NCBI RefSeq assembly: GCF_004363955.1
Contig: NZ_SNZR01000014.1
Coordinates: 372,001 to 436,000 of the forward strand
Direction of reading: 5' to 3'
Length of the DNA stretch: 64,000 nt
Origin: Enterovirga rhinocerotis
Lineage (GTDB): Bacteria > Pseudomonadota > Alphaproteobacteria > Rhizobiales > Beijerinckiaceae
The notes under the pieces are model-generated. The model was given only the letters and a program-made list of their open reading frames with translations, had not been told where the DNA came from and made no database searches. Positions within the stretch are counted from its first letter, which is position 1; each line of letters begins with the position of its first letter. This document shows positions 28,888 to 36,447 of this stretch, in pieces. The position numbers and the translations under genes were made by a program.

Positions 28888-29322
28888 ATGAGACGAGTTT
28901 CGGTTCTTGCATCGGCTGCGTTGCTTGGATTCGCGCTGACGAGCGCAGCGTCCGCCGCGCCCGCTCCCCAGGACGTGCTGCGCGGAGCGCAGGCCCAGGC
29001 CTATCCGTCTGAGGCGTTCTCGCAGCACCGCCATTACGGTCATCGCCATCACGCCCCGCGCTACCACGCCGCGCCCCGCTATCACGGTCATCGTCATTAC
29101 GGTCATCGTCATTACCGCCGGAATGGCGGGGCCGTGGCGGCGGGCGTCGCCGGCGGGCTGGCCCTTGGCCTTCTCGGCGCGGCCATCGCCGCACAGCCGG
29201 GACCGGCCGTCGCGGGAGGTCCGGGCTGGTACGATTACTGCGCCCGTCGGTTCGGACCGACCTTCGATCCCCGCTCCGGCACCTATCTGGGCGCCGACGG
29301 CTACCGTCATCCCTGCCGGTAA
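28888..29322 (+). CDS. BA14K family protein with His-rich segment
   Basis: A 144-residue exported protein: signal peptide about 1-24, a His/Tyr/Arg-rich stretch (about 47-76), a glycine/alanine hydrophobic segment (about 80-103) and a C-terminal BA14K domain. That domain carries YCARRFGPTFDPRSGTYLG and ends GYRHPCR, with two Cys. BA14K is a Brucella immunoreactive, lectin-like protein; family members are common in Hyphomicrobiales and linked to envelope integrity. The His stretch is encoded partly by a tandem 15-base repeat and might bind metal. A terminator follows. Confidence 0.87.
   Translation: MRRVSVLASAALLGFALTSAASAAPAPQDVLRGAQAQAYPSEAFSQHRHYGHRHHAPRYHAAPRYHGHRHYGHRHYRRNGGAVAAGVAGGLALGLLGAAIAAQPGPAVAGGPGWYDYCARRFGPTFDPRSGTYLGADGYRHPCR
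29086..29115 (+). repeat. Tandem 15-base repeat inside the BA14K gene
   Basis: The unit GGTCATCGTCATTAC occurs twice in perfect tandem. It encodes a GHRHY unit, so the histidine-rich segment probably grows or shrinks by in-frame repeat slippage. A diverged copy lies about 50 bases upstream. Confidence 0.85.
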
Positions 29323-29339
29323 ACGGTCGATCATCGACG

Positions 29340-29364
29340 AAACGGGCCCTGCGGGGCCCGTTTC
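29340..29364 (+). terminator. Intrinsic terminator after the BA14K gene
   Basis: AAACGGGCCC-TGCG-GGGCCCGTTT forms a 10-base perfect stem with a tetraloop; the T-rich tail (TTTCTGTTTCT) overlaps the right arm. It starts 18 bases after the stop codon. Confidence 0.85.
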
Positions 29365-29477
29365 TGTTTCTGCTCCCGATGCCGCTCGCGCGGTTGTCCG
29401 GCATCGTCCGCGGGACGAGCATCCCCGGCGAGGGCGCCCCGCCGCGCGGAGCGATTCAAAAATGTTAGTGCCGCTTT

Positions 29478-29502
29478 GAAACTTCGGTCGAATCTTCCCG
29501 TT
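29478..29502 (+). promoter_or_regulatory. EcfG-type (general stress response) promoter
   Basis: GAAAC (29478-29482), a 16-base spacer and CGTT (29499-29502) match the alphaproteobacterial EcfG consensus GGAAC-N16/17-CGTT with one mismatch. The expected transcription start (about 29508-29510) is at or within three bases of the ATG of the NepR-like gene, so the mRNA may be leaderless. Confidence 0.6.
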
Positions 29503-29510
29503 AAGGGGGG

Positions 29511-29720
29511 ATGAGGACGTTCCGCCCGCGGTTGGATTTCAGCACGACCTCGCCCGAGGCTGCGTGCGAGCATCTGATGCTCGGCCGCATCGGCTCGGAA
29601 CTTGCCGCGCTTTATCTCGATACCTTCGAATCGTCGCTGCCGCCGCGCCTGAAACGTCTCGTCGAGCGGCTCGAGGACGTGGACGACGTGTCCCACGAGG
29701 TGGCCGGGCAGGACGCCTGA
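29511..29720 (+). CDS. NepR-like anti-sigma factor
   Basis: A 69-residue protein. Its core IGSELAALYLDTF (27-39) plus LPPRLKRLVERLE (43-55) follows the NepR pattern: Ile-Gly, Leu four residues on, Tyr eight on, Pro-x-Arg in the second helix, then alternating leucines. NepR sequesters the ECF sigma factor EcfG and is released by phosphorylated PhyR in the general stress response. No phyR or ecfG gene is adjacent, so this is a free-standing, possibly second, NepR. G-rich sequence abuts the ATG, so ordinary Shine-Dalgarno spacing is absent; leaderless translation or use of ATG 29577 are alternatives. The match is by pattern, not by alignment search. Confidence 0.68.
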   Translation: MRTFRPRLDFSTTSPEAACEHLMLGRIGSELAALYLDTFESSLPPRLKRLVERLEDVDDVSHEVAGQDA

Positions 29721-29762
29721 CCGGCCCTCATGGCGGCCTTGGCGCGCCGGCTCCGCGTCAAT

Positions 29763-29800
29763 AAAAAAAGGGCGACCCGGCCAGCCGGATCGCCCTTTTT
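29763..29800. terminator. Bidirectional intrinsic terminator
   Basis: AAAAAGGGCGA and TCGCCCTTTTT arms with an inner CCGG-type stem give a long hairpin that has A-runs on one side and T-runs on the other. It serves both the NepR-like gene (+) and the haem receptor gene (-) that converge here. Confidence 0.88.
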
Positions 29801-29828
29801 GGGTCGGGGCGGTGTCGCCGCGTGTCGT

Positions 29829-32102
29829 TCAGCGCGTCGCGAACTTGATCGTCAGCGCGCCGCGGGCCTGGAAGCCCGGGCTGGCCAGCGCGTCGAGGTA
29901 GCGCGTGTAGCGGACGTCGCCGATATTCGCGAGCACGACATCGCCGCGGATCCAGTCGTTGTACTGGTAGGAGGCGAAGAGATCGACCAGCGCGTATTCC
30001 TTGGTCGACGGGAAGGTCGTGTTGATCGACCTGCGGGCGTCGTAATAGGTGACGCGGGTGCCGACCGTCAGCCGGTTGTCGAGGAAGCGCAGGCCGAACG
30101 TGCCGCCGACCCGGTCCGGCGGGATCGTCGTCAGCGTCTCGTGGGTCGCTTTGTTCTTGCCCTCGACGTGGGAGTACATGGCGGAGACGAAGCCCGTGCC
30201 CCAATCGTAGGCGCCTTCGACCTCGACGCCCGAGATGCGCGCCTTGGCGATGTTCACGAATTGCTGGCTTTGCATCGGCGCGCAGGGCGCATTCGGGACG
30301 ATCGGGCAGAGGAACGCCGGGAAGCCCGGTGCCACGGGCACTGAGTAATAGGGTCCGACGCCCTGCATGCCGATATAGTTGTCGATGGTGTTCTGGTAGG
30401 CGACCACCTTGCCGCGGAACTTGTCGCCTTCCTTCAGGACGTCGTCGAACTTGATGTTGATGCCGCCCTCCCAGTTATGGGCCGTCTCCGGCCGGAGACC
30501 GGGATTGGGAAGGATGTTGAAGGCGGGGAAGGGGTGCGTGCCGGAGATCAGCGTCTCGCTGATGGCGGGGGCACGGTAGCCCTCGGCATAGGTGCCGAAG
30601 AACTCGATCCACGGGAACGGCGAGACGCCGATCGTGCCGCGCGGGGAGACCCGGTCGCCCTCCGACTTGTAGGCGCCGCCCTTCAGTTCGTACGAATCGT
30701 AGCGTACCGCCGCGACGGCCCGCAGCCAGCCGCCATAGCGCATCTCGTCCTGGACGAAGGCACCGAGGAGGGAGCGTTCGCCCGAGGGCGTGAAGGCGCC
30801 GGTGAAGCCGCCCGCGTTGTCGCGCGTGCGGACATGGTCGAACACGCCGTCGCCGCCGATCGTCAGCGTATGGCTGATCGGGCCGGTGTCGAAGCGGGAG
30901 GTGTTGAAGACGTCGAAGCCCGTGGTCTCGAGATCGACCTTGATCTGGCCGCCGGGCCGGGCTCCGATCGCGGTGTAGGTGCGGGTCGGACTGAGCAGCG
31001 TCTGGAGCGAGTCCGTCGTCGAGTAGTAGCCCTTCACGTTGAAGTCGATCAGGGGCATGTCCGGCGGCGTGTAGCGATAGCCGAGCGTGTAGGTCGAGGT
31101 GTCGAGCTCGTTCCGGAAGCGCGCGCCGGTGATGGCCGAGCCGTTATTGGTGAAATCGAAGGACTGGATGAGCGCGGTGGCGCTGATCTGGTGTCCCTCG
31201 GCCGGGTTGATGTTGACCTTGATGTTGCCGGCGCGCAGCTCTTTGCCGGTATCGGAAATGATCAGGCCCGCGCCGTCCTTGTAGTTGTAGCCGTCGCGCA
31301 GGACGAATTGCCCGAACACGTTCGCAGCGTTGTCGGGCAGGCGAAAACCACCGGCCGTCGAGGAGACGATGCCGTAGCCGTTCGTCCCGGCGCCGATGCG
31401 CTGCTCGAACCCGGCAGTCTCCTCCGGCTTCAGGATGTCGTCGATCCCGCGCGTCCGGAACGATACGACGCCGCCGATCGCGCCCGAACCGTAAATGGTC
31501 GAGACCGGTCCGCGCGTGACGTCGACGCCGCCGATCAGTTCCGGGTCGAGGAAGAAGGTCCCGTTGGGGCCGTGGCCGGTCGACTGGAAGTTCTGGCGGG
31601 CGCCGTCGACGAGGACGTTGACGCGCCCGAAATCCTGCATGCCGCGGATGTTGATCGCCTGGCCGGGATTGTTCGAGATCTCCTGGGTCGAGACGCCCGG
31701 GATCTGGCGCAGGATGTCCGACACGCGGTCGGGCTGGGTCTGCTGGATCTGCTGCTGCGAGATGACGCTCGTGCCGCCGAGCGAATCGATGACCGGGGTC
31801 TCGGTCTTGGTGTTGGTAACGCTGAACTCGTCGAGCGGGTTCGGCGGGAGCGTCGGCACAGCCGCGGGAGACACGGTGGGCGTCCGGCGCTCGCTGACGC
31901 GGCCCGCAGGGCGCTGCGAGGCCGGGGCCCTTCTCTCGGCCGAGGCCGGCCTCACGGCGCCTCGGGAGGCCGCGCTCGGCGCGACCGTGACGGGAGGCAG
32001 TACGGTGCCGGCGGAATTCGTCGGGCCGGTCTGGGCCTGGGCGGCCGAGACGGCGAGAGCGGACACTCCGACGAGTGCCCAGAAGCGGCGAGCGAGCAGC
32101 AT
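29829..32102 (-). CDS. hmuR: TonB-dependent haem/haemoglobin outer-membrane receptor
   Basis: A 757-residue receptor that imports haem with TonB energy. It has a signal peptide (about 1-23), a Pro/Ala-rich extension (24-90), a TonB-box-like FSVTNTKTETPV and a plug domain with PGVSTQEISNNPGQAINIRGM. A 22-strand-type barrel follows, containing the TEGYRAPAISE-like segment (here YAEGYRAPAISE) of the haemoglobin/transferrin/lactoferrin receptor family, and the protein ends in IKFATR. It precedes the hemP-hmuTUV operon on the same strand, separated by 306 bases with an Irr-type dyad. Confidence 0.9.
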   Translation of the reverse strand: MLLARRFWALVGVSALAVSAAQAQTGPTNSAGTVLPPVTVAPSAASRGAVRPASAERRAPASQRPAGRVSERRTPTVSPAAVPTLPPNPLDEFSVTNTKTETPVIDSLGGTSVISQQQIQQTQPDRVSDILRQIPGVSTQEISNNPGQAINIRGMQDFGRVNVLVDGARQNFQSTGHGPNGTFFLDPELIGGVDVTRGPVSTIYGSGAIGGVVSFRTRGIDDILKPEETAGFEQRIGAGTNGYGIVSSTAGGFRLPDNAANVFGQFVLRDGYNYKDGAGLIISDTGKELRAGNIKVNINPAEGHQISATALIQSFDFTNNGSAITGARFRNELDTSTYTLGYRYTPPDMPLIDFNVKGYYSTTDSLQTLLSPTRTYTAIGARPGGQIKVDLETTGFDVFNTSRFDTGPISHTLTIGGDGVFDHVRTRDNAGGFTGAFTPSGERSLLGAFVQDEMRYGGWLRAVAAVRYDSYELKGGAYKSEGDRVSPRGTIGVSPFPWIEFFGTYAEGYRAPAISETLISGTHPFPAFNILPNPGLRPETAHNWEGGINIKFDDVLKEGDKFRGKVVAYQNTIDNYIGMQGVGPYYSVPVAPGFPAFLCPIVPNAPCAPMQSQQFVNIAKARISGVEVEGAYDWGTGFVSAMYSHVEGKNKATHETLTTIPPDRVGGTFGLRFLDNRLTVGTRVTYYDARRSINTTFPSTKEYALVDLFASYQYNDWIRGDVVLANIGDVRYTRYLDALASPGFQARGALTIKFATR

Positions 32103-32408
32103 GACCCAGGTTCCAAGGGCGAGCGAAAAGGCTGGCTGGCTTGCCGGGGTAGCGGCGTGGCTGGCTGGCGGGACCGCAAAAGCGGCAACAGGGAGGCAGT
32201 TGCGCGGCAGCCCCGTGACGGGTCAAGCGTCGTGTTTTTTGTTCAGAATAATTCGAAAGTCTCGATGGGTCCTTATTTAGATTAGACGGACTTCAATTTG
32301 CGTCTTAAATCGATGACTTGCATGCGATAATTTTCGTCGCCGGCGACGGCGCTCGCGCCCGCTACGCATGCCGAACCCTTAACATCGCGCGATTGTGTGG
32401 CGACGAAG
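32103..32408. other. Regulatory intergenic region between hmuV and hmuR
   Basis: A 306-base gap that is clearly more AT-rich than its surroundings between about 32230 and 32340, as expected for an iron-regulated promoter. It contains the Irr-like dyad annotated separately; I see no gene. No exact -35/-10 pair stands out on the minus strand. Confidence 0.6.
32242..32258 (-). promoter_or_regulatory. ICE/Irr-like iron control element upstream of hmuR
   Basis: On the minus strand the site reads TTTCGAATTATTCTGAA. It fits the Bradyrhizobium ICE consensus TTTAGAA-N3-TTCTAAA at 12 of 14 defined positions. It lies 140-156 bases upstream of the hmuR start. Regulation by Irr is an inference. Confidence 0.45.
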
Positions 32409-33233
32409 TCACGGCGCAGGGGACGCAGAGGCCGTGCGCCGACGCGGCGGGATCAGGAACGGCTGTCCCGGACCGGGGCTGGCCCCGACCTTGAGCGCGA
32501 CGTCGAACACCTCCGAGACCATCGAATCGGTGATGATCTCACGCGGGGGACCGAAGGCCGCCGCCCGCCCTCGGGACATGACGAGGACGTCGTCGGCATA
32601 GGCCGCCGCGAGGTTGAGGTCGTGCAGCACCGCGAGCACGGCGACGCCGTCCGCGGCGAATTCCGCCGCCGCATCGAGAAGCGCGATCTGATGCTTGAGG
32701 TCGAGGCTGGCGATCGGCTCGTCGAGGAGGAGCACCTGCTCGCGCGAGACCGACCTGCCGGCCGCAAGCTGCGCCAGCACGCGCGCGAACTGGGTGCGCT
32801 GCTGCTCGCCGCCCGACAGGCTTTGATAGGCGCGGGTCGCCAGATGCGCGACGTCCGCGCGCCGCAGCGCCTCCTCGAGGATCGCGTCGCGGTCGCGCCG
32901 GCCGAGGCCCCGTCCGATCCCGTCGATGCCGATCCGCACGACCTCGCCGGCGGTGAACGGGAAGGCTAGACGGGAGGCCTGGGGCAGCACTACCCGAAGG
33001 CAGGCGAGGCGCCACGGCTCGATGCTGCGCACGTCCTCTCCGCCATAGAGGACCCGGCCGGAGGCGGGCGCGGTCTCGCCCGACAGCAGCTTGACCAGGG
33101 TCGACTTGCCGGCTCCGTTCGGGCCGATGATCACCGTCAGGCGGCCGCTCCCGACGGAGAGCGAGACGTCCTCGAGCAACGTCTTCGCGCCGACGCGAAA
33201 AGTCAGCCCGTGGCCTTCGAGCGGAGCCGTCAT
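32409..33233 (-). CDS. hmuV: Haem ABC transporter ATP-binding protein HmuV
   Basis: A 274-residue ATPase when started at ATG 33233, which overlaps the hmuU stop. It has Walker A GPNGAGKST, the Q-loop, the signature LSGGEQQR and Walker B VLLLDEP with the D-loop SLDLKHQ. It powers haem transfer across the inner membrane by the HmuTUV system. The 4-base ATGA overlap with hmuU implies translational coupling. Confidence 0.94.
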   Translation of the reverse strand: MTAPLEGHGLTFRVGAKTLLEDVSLSVGSGRLTVIIGPNGAGKSTLVKLLSGETAPASGRVLYGGEDVRSIEPWRLACLRVVLPQASRLAFPFTAGEVVRIGIDGIGRGLGRRDRDAILEEALRRADVAHLATRAYQSLSGGEQQRTQFARVLAQLAAGRSVSREQVLLLDEPIASLDLKHQIALLDAAAEFAADGVAVLAVLHDLNLAAAYADDVLVMSRGRAAAFGPPREIITDSMVSEVFDVALKVGASPGPGQPFLIPPRRRTASASPAP

Positions 33234-34351
33234 GCGTCCAGAACCGTGTTGCGGCGAAGCAGGAGCCACAGGAAGTACGGCGCGCCGATCAGGGCGGTGA
33301 CGATGCCGATGGGAAGCTCTGCGGGAGCGACGACGACGCGCGCCACCATGTCGGAGGCGACGAGCAGAACCGCGCCGCCGAGCGCGGAGGCCGGGAGGAG
33401 CAGCCGATGGTCCGGGCCGACCGCGAGGCGGATGAGATGCGGCACCACGAGCCCGACGAACGAGATCAGCCCCGTGACGGCGACCGAGCAGCCGACGCCG
33501 ACGGCGACGAGCAGGATCAGGAGCCGCTTCGAGCGCTGGACTGCGATGCCGAGATGAAAGGCCTCGGCCTCGCCGAGGACGAGCGCATTCAGGGCACGCG
33601 ACAGGAACGGGGCTGCGACGAGCACCGCCAGCAGCACGGGCCCCACCATGGAGAACTTGCTCCAGGTCGAGCCGGCCACCGATCCGAGCGTCCAGAAGGT
33701 CAGGTCGCGCAACTGGCGGTCATCGCTCATGAAGGCCAGAAGGCCGGTTCCCGCCCCGGCGAGGGCGCTGATCGCGACGCCTGCGAGCAGCATGGTCGCA
33801 ACGGAGGTGCGTCCCCGCCGCGTCGCGATGGCATACAGGAGCATCGTCGCGCCGAGGCCGCCGACGAAGGCCGCGATCGGCAGCGCGGTGAAGGGAACGG
33901 GGCCCGATCCCGAAACGAAGTGATGGCCGAGCACGATCGTGACGGCCGCCGCGAGCGCGGCGCCGGACGAAACACCGACGAGGGCCGGATCGGCGAGGGG
34001 GTTGCGGAACAGCCCCTGGAGGAGTGCTCCGCCCGTCGCGAGGGTGGCGCCCACGAGAAGGCCGATCAGGGTTCGAGGCAGGCGGATGTCGAACACGATC
34101 ACGCCGTCCCGGACGAGCGCCGGATCGCCGAGGACCGCCTCGCGCCCCGCCAGGACGATCGCGGCAACGCGCGCGAGCGGCAGGCTCACTGCGCCCGTCC
34201 CGAGCGAGGCGAGCCCGGTCAGCAGGACCAGCAGCGCGAGTGCGAAGAGCACGATCCAGCCCCGGATACGACCCGCCGACGAGCGCCAGCGCGGCGCCGT
34301 CCCCGGCAGCGCCGGGCCGGAGGTCGCGATCACAGCGTCGCTCCGGCTCAC
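33230..34351 (-). CDS. hmuU: Haem ABC transporter permease HmuU
   Basis: A 373-residue FecCD/BtuC-type permease with about nine or ten membrane helices. The conserved RLPRTLIGLLVGATLATGGA loop, RNPLADPALVGVSSGAALAA, and the C-terminal SFVGLVVPHLIRLAVG coupling segment are present. It forms the membrane channel of HmuTUV. It overlaps both hmuT and hmuV by 4 bases. Confidence 0.94.
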   Translation of the reverse strand: MSRSDAVIATSGPALPGTAPRWRSSAGRIRGWIVLFALALLVLLTGLASLGTGAVSLPLARVAAIVLAGREAVLGDPALVRDGVIVFDIRLPRTLIGLLVGATLATGGALLQGLFRNPLADPALVGVSSGAALAAAVTIVLGHHFVSGSGPVPFTALPIAAFVGGLGATMLLYAIATRRGRTSVATMLLAGVAISALAGAGTGLLAFMSDDRQLRDLTFWTLGSVAGSTWSKFSMVGPVLLAVLVAAPFLSRALNALVLGEAEAFHLGIAVQRSKRLLILLVAVGVGCSVAVTGLISFVGLVVPHLIRLAVGPDHRLLLPASALGGAVLLVASDMVARVVVAPAELPIGIVTALIGAPYFLWLLLRRNTVLDA

Positions 34352-35235
34352 TCCGAAGGCGTCCCGGGATGGAGCGCGAGGAGGAGTTCGCGCGCCGCAT
34401 CCGGCGTCCGCGGCCCGAAGCCCAGAAGGTACAGGCCGTTCATCGTCACGAGGCGCTTGTCGCGCGCTGCCGGCGTCTGTGACAGGGCGGCCCCTTCGAA
34501 CAGACCGGCGGGTGCTCCGCGTCCCGGCCCGTTATCCATCATGACGACGGCTTCAGGCCGGGCGGCGACGATGGCCTCGTCGGTCATCGGCTTGAAGCCC
34601 TCGAGGGCGGAGGCGACGTTCTCGGCTCCGGCAAGGGCCAGCATGCCGTCAGCCGAGGTGTTCCTGCCCGCGACCATCGTGCGCCCGTTCTGGAGCGAGA
34701 GGATGAACAGCGCGCGCGTGGGCTTCTTGATGCGGCCGCGCAACGTCGTCAGGTCCACGAACCGCTTGGCGACGGACGCGGCGAGAGCCTCGCCCTCGCG
34801 ATCACGACCGACCGCGTGGGCGACGGTCTTGATCCGGGTGAGGACACCGGCTTCGGTCGGATCCTCGGGCACCGTGACGATGGGAACGCCCGCTTCGCGC
34901 ACGAGTTTGATCGCGTCCGGAGGACCGGCGCCTTCCGCGGCGATCACGAGCGTCGGGCGGGCCGACAGGACGCCCTCGGCGGACAATTGCCGCATGTAGC
35001 CGACATTCGGCTTGGTCTTGAGCGCCTCGGGAGGCTGGACGCTGGTGGTGTCGACGGCGGCGACGGCGCCGCCGAGGCCGAGATCGTACAGGATCTCGGT
35101 CACGACCCCGCCGATCGCCACGATGCGGGCGTCGGAGGGAGCGGCGGCGAATGCCGGACCGAGAAGAGCGGCGCCGGAGGCGGCCAGCCCGGAGGCGAGG
35201 ACCAGGCGGCGGGAGGGGGATACGGTCGTGATCAT
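34348..35235 (-). CDS. hmuT: Periplasmic haem-binding protein HmuT
   Basis: A 295-residue class III solute-binding protein. The N-terminus is a secretion signal (MITTVSPSRRLVLASGLAAS) with a twin Arg, so Tat export is possible. The mature protein has two lobes: the VAIGGVVTEILYDLGLGG-like first strand and helix, TTSVQPPEAL, and a C-terminal lobe ending near ALHPGTP. It delivers haem from the outer-membrane receptor to HmuU. Its ATG overlaps the hemP stop by 4 bases. Confidence 0.92.
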   Translation of the reverse strand: MITTVSPSRRLVLASGLAASGAALLGPAFAAAPSDARIVAIGGVVTEILYDLGLGGAVAAVDTTSVQPPEALKTKPNVGYMRQLSAEGVLSARPTLVIAAEGAGPPDAIKLVREAGVPIVTVPEDPTEAGVLTRIKTVAHAVGRDREGEALAASVAKRFVDLTTLRGRIKKPTRALFILSLQNGRTMVAGRNTSADGMLALAGAENVASALEGFKPMTDEAIVAARPEAVVMMDNGPGRGAPAGLFEGAALSQTPAARDKRLVTMNGLYLLGFGPRTPDAARELLLALHPGTPSE

Positions 35236-35414
35236 TTGGTCAGGATCAGCTTTCCGCTCTGGGTTTGGCGCAGGCGGTATTGCTCGCCCTTGTGCACGAG
35301 AATCACCTCGCGCCGGGTGCCGAACAGCACGCTTGTGTCGAAAGAGGGCAATTGTTGCGAGCTCGGCGCGGATGGCGGAGCGTCGTTCCGCCGCTCGGGA
35401 TCATCTTCAGCCAT
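35232..35414 (-). CDS. hemP: Haem uptake regulator HemP/HmuP
   Basis: A 60-residue protein from ATG 35414, carrying the family core VLFGTRREVILVHKGEQYRL and the C-terminus GKLILTK. A GTG at 35444 would add ten residues; the ATG gives the usual family length. HmuP is a positive regulator of haem uptake genes in Bradyrhizobium and Burkholderia, acting with Irr. It is the first gene of the hemP-hmuTUV operon. Confidence 0.87.
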   Translation of the reverse strand: MAEDDPERRNDAPPSAPSSQQLPSFDTSVLFGTRREVILVHKGEQYRLRQTQSGKLILTK

Positions 35415-35451
35415 GCCTGCGGCCTGCCTCGTCTCATCCTGCACTCGAAAT

Positions 35452-35463
35452 TTCTATTTAGAA
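35452..35463. promoter_or_regulatory. Inverted repeat in the hemP / haem oxygenase divergent region
   Basis: TTCTA-TT-TAGAA forms a 5-base inverted repeat in an AT-rich stretch shortly upstream of hemP. The left half of the Irr motif (TTTAGAA) is included. It may be an iron-dependent operator for both divergent units, but the match is partial. Confidence 0.35.
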
Positions 35464-35575
35464 TAAACAGAAACAACGATATTGCTGCTTGTCAGCGCAT
35501 TAGTTCGGCGGCAAAGCGCTGACAAGCGCAACTGAGCTCGCCCCCGTCCGGGTGGCATCGAAGGAGACGATCGGC

Positions 35576-35911
35576 ATGTTCATCGCCATGAATCGGTTCA
35601 AGGTCATGAAGGACGCGACCGAGGAATTCGAGGCCGTCTGGAAGAACCGCGACAGCCACCTCGACGAGATGGACGGGTTCGAGGGCTTCCACCTGCTGCG
35701 CGGTCCCGAGGCCGAGGACCACGTCCTCTATTCGTCCCACACCACCTGGCGGTCGAAGGCCGATTTCGAGGCCTGGACGAAGTCCGAGCAGTTCCGCAAG
35801 GCGCATTCGCGGGCTCCGGGCAGCAAGCCCCTGTTCGCCGGCCACCCCCAGTTCGAGGGCTTCGAGACGATCCAGACGCTGGCGGCCGGCGCGACGAAGA
35901 GCGCCGCGTGA
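35576..35911 (+). CDS. hmuQ: IsdG/HmuQ-type haem-degrading monooxygenase
   Basis: A 111-residue ferredoxin-like ABM-fold protein starting MFIAMNRFKV. The catalytic residues of IsdG-type enzymes are at the expected places: Asn6, Trp67 and His77. The segment VWKNRDSHLDEMDGFEGFHLL is typical of the Bradyrhizobium HmuQ/HmuD group, which opens haem to biliverdin-type products and releases iron. I chose the ATG at 35576 over an in-frame GTG at 35552 because an AAGGAG lies between them. It overlaps hutX by 4 bases and is divergent from hemP. Confidence 0.88.
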   Translation: MFIAMNRFKVMKDATEEFEAVWKNRDSHLDEMDGFEGFHLLRGPEAEDHVLYSSHTTWRSKADFEAWTKSEQFRKAHSRAPGSKPLFAGHPQFEGFETIQTLAAGATKSAA

Positions 35912-36435
35912 GCACGGCCGAGCAAGCCCCCTCGGCGGATCTCGGCGAGCGCCTGAAGCAGGCGATCGCCGCCGATCCCGGCGGTGTGCTGGAGGAGATC
36001 GGGCGGCGGGAAGGCGCGCCCTATCGCGCCGTCCTCGACGTCCTGCCGGACGGCCAGGCCGTCGCCGCGCCGGGCTCGTCCTTCGAGGCCCTGTGGGCCG
36101 ATCTCGCGGCGTGGCCCGGCGAGATCACCTTCATCGTCCATACGCGGGACGGGGTGTTCGAGACGCGCGGGACGATCCCGCCCGGGACTGTCGGTCGTGG
36201 CTATTTCAACATCCACAGCGACAGCCCGATCGGCGGCCATATCCGCTTCGAGCGCTGCGCGGCGATCTATTTCGTCGACCGTCCGTTCTTCGGGCGCCGC
36301 TCCTGCTCCGTCCAGTTCGTGAACGGCGAGGGCGAGGCGATGTTCAAGATCTTCGTCGGCCGCGGACCGGACCGTGAACTCGATCCGGCCCAGGTGGCCC
36401 TGTTCGAAGCGATGAAGGCGAAGGCGGCGGCCTGA
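35908..36435 (+). CDS. hutX: Cytosolic haem-utilisation carrier HutX/ChuX family
   Basis: A 175-residue protein of the HutX/ChuX family, which binds haem in the cytosol and passes it to degrading enzymes. Conserved regions include PGEITFIVHTRDGVFE and YFNIHSDSPIGGHIRFERC, with candidate haem-contact residues, and FFGRRSCSVQFVN. The start is GTG at 35908 overlapping the hmuQ stop. The pairing with hmuQ on one mRNA matches a carrier-to-oxygenase hand-off. Confidence 0.9.
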   Translation: MSTAEQAPSADLGERLKQAIAADPGGVLEEIGRREGAPYRAVLDVLPDGQAVAAPGSSFEALWADLAAWPGEITFIVHTRDGVFETRGTIPPGTVGRGYFNIHSDSPIGGHIRFERCAAIYFVDRPFFGRRSCSVQFVNGEGEAMFKIFVGRGPDRELDPAQVALFEAMKAKAAA

Positions 36436-36447
36436 GGGCTGCCGCAC

